From: Gammaproteobacteria bacterium | GTDB lineage: Bacteria; Pseudomonadota; Gammaproteobacteria; Steroidobacterales; Steroidobacteraceae | Length of the DNA stretch: 64,000 bases | Assembly: GCA_947469285.1 (NCBI GenBank) | Contig: CANIOW010000001.1 | Span: 124,001-188,000, forward strand | Direction: 5' to 3' | Shown here: positions 59,300 through 64,000 of the stretch, piece after piece | Layout: each line of letters begins with the position of its first letter | Numbering within the stretch: position 1 is the first letter of the stretch | The notes under the pieces: generated by a model | What the model was told of the DNA's origin: nothing | Databases searched by the model: none | The model's input: only the letters and a program-made list of their open reading frames with translations | Translations under genes and position numbers: made by a program

Positions 59300-59426
59300 G
59301 CACAGACCCCGGCGCTGAATGAACGCCATCTGCTCTTCCGTAAACCGCGCCTGCTGCATGACTCCCTCCTGTCCCGGGAGCTATCTTGCCAAACTTCATG
59401 CGGTCCGAAGAAAAACCATCAGGTCA
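59300..59426 (-). mobile_element. IS3-family element end remnant (orfA start)
   Basis: On the minus strand an ATG at 59357-59359, preceded by GGAGGGAG, begins MQQARFTEEQMAFIQR, a close match to the start of IS3-family OrfA proteins (RFTEEQ hallmark). Homology stops after about 16 codons. About 60 bases upstream the minus strand reads TGACCTGATGG, similar to IS3-family left ends. Together this looks like a broken left end of an insertion sequence. Confidence 0.5.
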
Positions 59427-59491
59427 GCCCGGCATACCGTCGGCAAGAGGGTGGCCACCTTAAGCAGGAGGGGCTTGGGCAGGAGTAATTC

Positions 59492-59536
59492 ATGAGCAAA
59501 AACCCAAAAAGCGGCTTCGATAAAATGGTCGATTAA
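59492..59536 (+). other. Mini open frame with good ribosome site
   Basis: ATG 59492 follows GGCAGGAG and opens a 14-residue frame rich in Lys (MSKNPKSGFDKMVD, then stop). It may be a stub of a deleted gene, a leader peptide for the next gene, or chance. The rest of the 563 bp between guaA and 59606 contains the two transposase remnants and nothing else I can support. Confidence 0.25.
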
Positions 59537-59605
59537 CACTAGCAAAACGCGCATTATCGGCACAGACAATAAAAACGCCGGGTCGTTCGGCTACAATAGG
59601 CGGAA

Positions 59606-61513
59606 ATGAGCATCTCTTTTACAGAAAGCTTCGTGCTGCTCACCGTCAGCAACGGCAGTTCCCGCCCCGTTATTTCCGACTCCCATCTCGCCTGTGGGTT
59701 GGCTGGCGCCATCCTGCTGGAACTGGAGTTGCTAGGACGCCTCGACTCGGACGCGAACGCGTTATGGGTAGTCGACTCGGCCCCGACTGGCGACACGGTG
59801 CTGGATGCGGCACTGACCGTGCTGACGGCCGATGCCCGTCGGTGCAGTCCGCGGTACTGGGTCCATCGTTTAGCGGCTTCCAGCGAAACGTTCCACTCGG
59901 AGTTGCTGCGACGCCTATGCCAACGGCAAGTGCTGAAATTTTCCGTTGGTAACGGTTTAGCGCGTCGAATAATCGGAGAGGAAGTCTATTGGTTGAACGA
60001 CAATAGCGCGTCGTCCAATCCTGGCCAGCGGCTATTGGCGCTGCTGCAAAGTGACGAGATTCCGAGCGTCGAAGACGCCGGATTGCTTGCTTTGGCAGAC
60101 GCGTGTTTTGTCTTCCCCCAAATACTCACGAAAACTCAGTTATCCGCCTGCAAAGAGCGGATCGAACGATTGACCCATCTGGATATGATGTCCAGCGAGA
60201 TGAGTGCAGCGGCCAAGAAGATCAACACCGAAACGCGGCAGCGCGATCGTAACGCCATGGCGTCGAGCTTCCTGATCAACATACTGGTTTGGGCCGACTT
60301 CATGGCCTACGGTTTGCTCGCCAACGAAATGGCCAAAGTCTTCTTTCCGTCGCAACAATCCGGCAGCGCATTGCTGCTGTCATTTGCTGTTATGGGCGCC
60401 GGCTTGCTGGCGCGGCCGCTAGGCGGCTATTTGTTCGGCGAACTGGCGAACCGGCGAGGCGCCAGTGCCTCCGTCATGTGGGCCATTTATTTGATGATTT
60501 TTTCCACCATGATGCTGGGTTTGCTTCCCACCTACGAGCAGGTTGGTGTGCTTGCGCCGCTGCTGCTGCTGGCTGTCCGTATCATGCAAGGGCTTGGAGC
60601 TGGAGGAAGTTACTCAGGTTCGATGGCAAATGCTTGCGAGATGGCCCAGCCGCGTCGCCGAGCTCTGGTGACGAGCTTTGCCTTTGTTGGTGCCACGGTA
60701 GGTGAGTTTGTAGCCGCTCTTTTTGTCCTGCTCTACTACTCCGCCGTCGGCAGCGGACTATTGCCGCCGAGCGTCTCTTGGCGGGCACCATTTCTGGTGA
60801 TGCTGTCGTTGTTGCTTCTCGTGCCGTTGATCAGGCGCCTCGAAAAGGCCGCTGCGCCGAAAGATGATGCAGTGACGTTGCTGGCGCCGAGCGACGCGGC
60901 AAGTAAAGAGCGCTCTGGCCAGTCGTCGACTATCCGGCATCATGCCAAGCTGGTCTTTCAGGTCATCCTCAGCTCGGCTTACCAGCCAACTGTCTATTTC
61001 ATCAGTATTTACTACGTCATCAGTTGGTTGCAGGCAGGCGGGCGTTTTGACCCATCCACGGCAATGTCGCTTGGTTCTTTTCAGTTGGTACTCACTGCGG
61101 TGTTGGTGCCTGTCTGTGCGCTAGTGGTCGACCGTATTGGTGCCAAGGCTGTCGCGTTACTGGCATGCTTTGCTGCTGTGGTATTCACTCTGCCATTGTT
61201 CTTCTTGATGTCGTCTACCAGCCTCGGCTGGATACTCGTCGGGCAGGCCGGCATGGGGTTGTTGGCCGCAGCAACCGGCGCGTCCTTGCCTATTTTTGCC
61301 ATGGACGCCTTTCCTAAACATTTGCGTCGCCAGGGTCTCGGGCTGACTTCAGAAGGTGCCTCCGCGTTCTTCGGTGGAATCGGGCCTGTGATTGCCATTT
61401 GGCTGCTGGAAACCACTCATGACGGACGCGCGCCATCGATTTATTTGATGGCGATTGCTGCCCTTTCGGCGCTTAGCGTGCTGACCTTGGGGCGCAAGCC
61501 AACGCATGGTTGA
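59606..61513 (+). CDS. GPP34 (GOLPH3-like) domain fused to MHS-type MFS transporter, copy 1
   Basis: A 635-residue protein. Residues 1 to about 190 match the GPP34/GOLPH3 pattern: SFVLLTVSNG, CGLAGAILLELELLGRLDSD, VVDSAPTGDTVLDAAL, then WVHRLAAS and a helical end. From residue 218 the sequence becomes a 12-helix major facilitator of the metabolite:H+ symporter type. Its motifs are eroded: EWYDF is VWADF (228-232), the motif-A Asp is Asn282 (GELANRRG) and GGEY is GGSY. Eukaryotic GOLPH3 binds PI4P; the bacterial domain is uncharacterised. CTACAATAG 15 bases upstream suggests a leaderless or nearly leaderless start. Lower GC than the backbone: 34/60 and 32/60 in two hand-counted lines. Confidence 0.85.
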   Translation: MSISFTESFVLLTVSNGSSRPVISDSHLACGLAGAILLELELLGRLDSDANALWVVDSAPTGDTVLDAALTVLTADARRCSPRYWVHRLAASSETFHSELLRRLCQRQVLKFSVGNGLARRIIGEEVYWLNDNSASSNPGQRLLALLQSDEIPSVEDAGLLALADACFVFPQILTKTQLSACKERIERLTHLDMMSSEMSAAAKKINTETRQRDRNAMASSFLINILVWADFMAYGLLANEMAKVFFPSQQSGSALLLSFAVMGAGLLARPLGGYLFGELANRRGASASVMWAIYLMIFSTMMLGLLPTYEQVGVLAPLLLLAVRIMQGLGAGGSYSGSMANACEMAQPRRRALVTSFAFVGATVGEFVAALFVLLYYSAVGSGLLPPSVSWRAPFLVMLSLLLLVPLIRRLEKAAAPKDDAVTLLAPSDAASKERSGQSSTIRHHAKLVFQVILSSAYQPTVYFISIYYVISWLQAGGRFDPSTAMSLGSFQLVLTAVLVPVCALVVDRIGAKAVALLACFAAVVFTLPLFFLMSSTSLGWILVGQAGMGLLAAATGASLPIFAMDAFPKHLRRQGLGLTSEGASAFFGGIGPVIAIWLLETTHDGRAPSIYLMAIAALSALSVLTLGRKPTHG

Positions 61514-61528
61514 ATACCGCTGGATTTG

Positions 61529-61546
61529 AGCCCTCCTTCGAGGGCT
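61529..61546 (+). terminator. Hairpin after GPP34-MFS copy 1
   Basis: AGCCCTC-CTTC-GAGGGCT is a perfect seven-base stem 15 bases after the stop. No T-run follows, so termination would be weak or the hairpin may only stabilise the 3' end. Confidence 0.35.
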
Positions 61547-61648
61547 GGCGGTGCTGCTGTTGGTCGCGGGCGCACAGGCGCCAAACCTCGCTATGGCTAA
61601 CGGCGAGGGTAGCTTTACCCGTCAATGCTTATGCTTTAGCGGCCTGAC

Positions 61649-61677
61649 TTGAGCAGAAACCGATGGGTCATTACAAT
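61649..61677 (+). promoter_or_regulatory. Promoter of GPP34-MFS copy 2
   Basis: TTGAGC (61649-61654) and TACAAT (61672-61677), 17 bp apart, are a good sigma-70-type pair. The predicted transcript would have a leader of roughly 70 bases, so copy 2 can be expressed separately from copy 1. Confidence 0.55.
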
Positions 61678-61709
61678 TGCCTGCCTTTGCAAATTCATGC
61701 TCAGAAAAC

Positions 61710-61740
61710 GCAGCGCCTGACGCTGCTCTAGAACGTTCTA
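61710..61740 (+). promoter_or_regulatory. Two adjacent inverted repeats in the copy 2 leader
   Basis: GCAGCG-CCTGA-CGCTGC (61710-61726) is followed two bases later by the perfect 12-base palindrome TAGAACGTTCTA (61729-61740), which ends 15 bases before the start codon. The palindrome is a plausible dimeric-repressor site; the first repeat could also fold in RNA. Confidence 0.4.
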
Positions 61741-61755
61741 AGACGAGACGGCACC

Positions 61756-62505
61756 ATGTACATCAGCTTGCTGGAAGAGTTTCTGCTGCTAACGCTGGAA
61801 GATGAGGGCGGACAGTTCGACACCGTCCCGGAGATTTTCCTAACATGCGGCGTCGCAGGGGCCATCCTGATGGATTTATCCCTGCGCGGCCGCATCGATT
61901 CCGACCTGACGTCGGTGTGGGTGGTGGACAGTACTCCGACCGGCGATGCCGTGCTGGACCGGGTGCTATCCCACGTCGCTGCCGAACCAAACAGACTAAG
62001 CGCTGCTGCGTGGTTGCGGAAGTTGTCATTGACCGCGCCTGACGATCGTCAGGTCGCCATCGGGCGGTTGTGCGAACGCGGCATCTTGCACCAGAACGAA
62101 GACGGGTTCATGTGGGTAATGAAAGCGCGGCGCTACCCTGTCCTGCAAAGCGGTGAACTGGTCGAAGTCAAGAACCGCCTGCTGAACCTGCTCATCACCA
62201 CCGACATTCCGACACCACACGACAGCGCCCTCATGTCCTTGGCAGCATCCTGCCGTGTGTTTCAGCGGCTATTGACCGCCAGCGCGCTAAAGGAAGCACA
62301 GCCTCGTATCGACCAAGTAGCGCGCTTCGACTTGATCGGTGGCAGGATCACCGTAGAAGCCCGCCAATTCACGAATGAGCTCAAACAGACGGAACGTCGC
62401 GCCATTCTGGCCGGAATGGCGGGCAACATTGTTGAGTGGTACGACTTCAGCATCTACGGTTATTTCTCGTTGGTACTGGGGTCGCTGTTTTTTTCCGTCC
62501 CATGA
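61756..62505 (+). pseudogene. GPP34-MFS copy 2, N-terminal piece (frameshifted gene)
   Basis: A 249-residue frame. Residues 1 to about 195 are a well-preserved GPP34 domain: EEFLLLTLEDEGG, CGVAGAILMDLSLRGRIDSD, VVDSTPTGDAVLDRVL, RYPVLQSGELVEVKNRLLNL. Then comes MHS helix 1 with intact GNIVEWYDF (Glu227-Asp230). Translation stops at 62503-62505 just after GSLFFSVP. The natural continuation (PSHDPTTTLM) is in the next frame, so this is the first part of a 621-residue gene spanning 61756-63622. The break is at a run of seven T. It may be a dead gene, a phase-variable gene or a sequencing error. Confidence 0.8.
62488..62494 (+). other. Seven-T tract at the copy 2 frameshift
   Basis: After codon CTG (Leu244) there are seven T before CC. 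With six T the frame would read L-F-F-P-S-H-D-P-T, the normal MHS sequence; with seven it reads F-F-S-V-P and stop. The fault is therefore exactly one extra T in a homopolymer, the type of site where polymerases slip. Confidence 0.75.
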
Positions 62506-62521
62506 CCCTACCACCACCTTG

Positions 62522-63622
62522 ATGGCCACTTTTGGCGTGTTCGCCTTGGGCCTCATCGGACGCCCCATCGGAACGGTACTGCTCGGCCACATTGCCGACC
62601 GCATCAATCGTCGTCAAGCTTTGCTACTGACGGTTTCGCTGATGATGATTCATAGTTTGGTGGTGGCGGTTCTGCCTAGCTATGCGCAGGTGGGAATACT
62701 CGCTCCATTGGCGCTGTTGTTCATGCGCGTCCTGCAGGGCGTAGCGGTCGGTGGTGAATACGCTACATCGTCGGTCATGCTTGTGGAAGCCGCCCTGCCC
62801 GGTCGGCGCGGCTTCATCAGCAGCCTTTCCAAGATGAGTGCTGGCTTCGGCATGCTGCTTGGCTCGGCGGTAGGTGCCATTATCATGGCCACTCTGCCAA
62901 CCGCTTGGGGCTGGCGTGTGGCCTTCCTGTTCGGACTGTTCCTCGGCCTTGTCGCCTTGGTTCTTCGCCGGAAATTGCCTCATGGCGAAACCTTGGCGGT
63001 CGCGGCAAAAGCGCGCTCGGTACCCATCGTCGAGATATTTCGCCACCACTGGAAGACGGTCCTGAGGTTGAGCGGCCTCGTTGCCAGCGGCTTCGTTAGT
63101 GCCTATCTATGCTCTATCTACCTTGTCACGTGGTTGGCGGAAAACACCAGCCTAGGCACCCCGATAATCTTGCTTATCAACATGCTCGTGTTGGCTTCCT
63201 CGCTCCTGTTAACGCCGTTTTTCAGCGCTCTCTCGGACCGGGTTGGACGCAAGCCACTGCTGATGATTGGTAGCTTGCTGGCAGCGATTCTCACGGTCCC
63301 CTTGTTCATGCTCATGCAGGGAGCCACTGCCGCCGTAGTGCTCGCCGCACAGTTGGTGCTGGCTGCCGTCAGGGCCTGCATGAATGGTGGGTCGACCGTG
63401 TATTTGGTCGAAGCCTTCCCGCCCCAGCTGCGGACGTCGGGTCTGGCCGTCAGCTTGACCGTGGCCGCGGTGCTATTCGGCGGGACGCTGCCGGTGGTGG
63501 CGGTGTGGCTGACGACGCTGACCGGTAGTGCATTGGCACCCGCTTGGTATTTTGCCGTAGTCGCCCTGCTGACGGCCGTATTGGCGGCGCCGATGCGTAG
63601 CTTGGATAACCGCAAGACTTAG
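62522..63622 (+). pseudogene. GPP34-MFS copy 2, transporter piece (frameshifted gene)
   Basis: This continues the transporter in the shifted frame; the frame is open from well before 62488, and ATG 62522 is the first start after the shift, without an evident ribosome site. It has normal MHS motifs: GVFALGLIGRPIGTVL, motif A GHIADRINRRQ, LQGVAVGGEYATSSVML, and second-half motif SDRVGRKPL. About 11 helices are present. Unlike copy 1, the transporter part looks functional apart from the frameshift. Confidence 0.8.
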
Positions 63623-63880
63623 AGCACGGCCTTGTGCGCATACTCCACGGGACATCCAAACGGCGCATTTCGCCAAGAGCCGATTTGTACCGTTCAGCGG
63701 TCATAAAATAAGGTTAACGCTATACTGGCCGCCTGGGTGACGACGGCCCGAGCGGCTACACGGACCGATGCAGTGACCAATTTGCCCACACCGGCCGCAC
63801 TACGGTGCAATGCTGTTCAATCCCGCATTGGTTTAACTCCCGCTCTATGAAGATACCGAAGCAGTCTCTGGGCCTGACCG

Positions 63881-64000
63881 ATGAAAACGCGCGCGCTGAT
63901 CGCCTGGTCTGACGCCGACGTGGCGCTTGCCGGCGCAGTATTAATGGATCTTGCATTCGCGGGAAAAGTGGATAGTGATCAGGATAATCTGTTCATTCTC
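63881..64000 (+). CDS. GPP34-domain gene, copy 3 (3' end outside window)
   Basis: From ATG 63881 the frame reads through a GPP34 core: ALAGAVLMDLAFAGKVDSD lines up with AGAILMDLSLRGRIDSD of copy 2. Only 40 codons are visible, so whether a transporter follows is unknown. The first 15-20 residues of the domain seem shorter than in copies 1 and 2, as an in-frame stop lies at 63875-63877; the real start could also involve another frameshift. The 258 bp before it hold no gene; TATACT at 63721-63726 is a possible -10 without a good -35. Confidence 0.65.
   Translation, partial: MKTRALIAWSDADVALAGAVLMDLAFAGKVDSDQDNLFIL

Noticed and set aside
63756-63956. A 66-codon minus-strand frame upstream of copy 3
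   Set aside because: It overlaps the GPP34 core of copy 3 antisense and resembles nothing known.

Overview
The window is ordinary proteobacterial chromosome for about 59 kb, followed by an accessory block of about 5 kb at the right end. Gene content and order point to a gammaproteobacterium. The runs queA-tgt-yajC-secD-secF, xerD-dsbC and suhB / trmJ ... iscA-ndk-rlmN-pilF-rodZ-hisS-yfgM-bamB-der are gammaproteobacterial arrangements. The DNA is GC-rich, and something near Xanthomonadales/Nevskiales would fit, but the sequence alone does not fix the genus.

Region by region. 1-21.4 kb is rich in acyl-CoA and energy metabolism. It holds two SDR dehydrogenases, a crotonase, a thiolase, ETF-ubiquinone oxidoreductase, the fused B12 mutase IcmF, two TetR regulators, the large NAD-dependent glutamate dehydrogenase, phosphoglycerate mutase, ZapE and a pair of M16 peptidases. 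21.4-30 kb is mixed: an Nramp-like transporter, a PlsC-type acyltransferase, xerD-dsbC, a 7Fe ferredoxin, a Nudix hydrolase, tRNA-Leu(CAA), two secondary transporters and an odd PDZ-like periplasmic protein. 30-41 kb carries queuosine synthesis (queA, tgt), the Sec accessory genes (yajC-secD-secF), TerC, CorC, Kup and an APC permease. 41-59 kb is the suhB-to-der block, an acyltransferase-3 gene, yqhA, xseA and guaBA.

Two things stand out. First, where the isc operon normally sits, one 797-codon gene (42025-44418) encodes TrmJ, an IscS-type cysteine desulfurase and a degenerate IscU-like domain in a single chain. iscR, hscBA and fdx are absent, and only iscA follows. Second, after guaA and a short zone with two transposase remnants, there is a tandem series of genes that join an N-terminal GOLPH3/GPP34-like domain to a 12-helix MHS-type major facilitator transporter. 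Copy 1 is intact in frame but its transporter motifs are eroded. Copy 2 has good motifs but is broken by a one-base shift at a run of seven T. Copy 3 begins at 63881 and runs off the window. The DNA here is less GC-rich than the backbone. This GPP34-transporter series is the best candidate for an undescribed system.

Regulatory signals readable by eye include a strong promoter with TetR-type inverted repeats between tetR and icmF, a near-consensus CRP site upstream of xerD, good promoters for ndk, guaB and GPP34 copy 2, an intrinsic terminator after the OsmC gene, and several genes that look leaderless.
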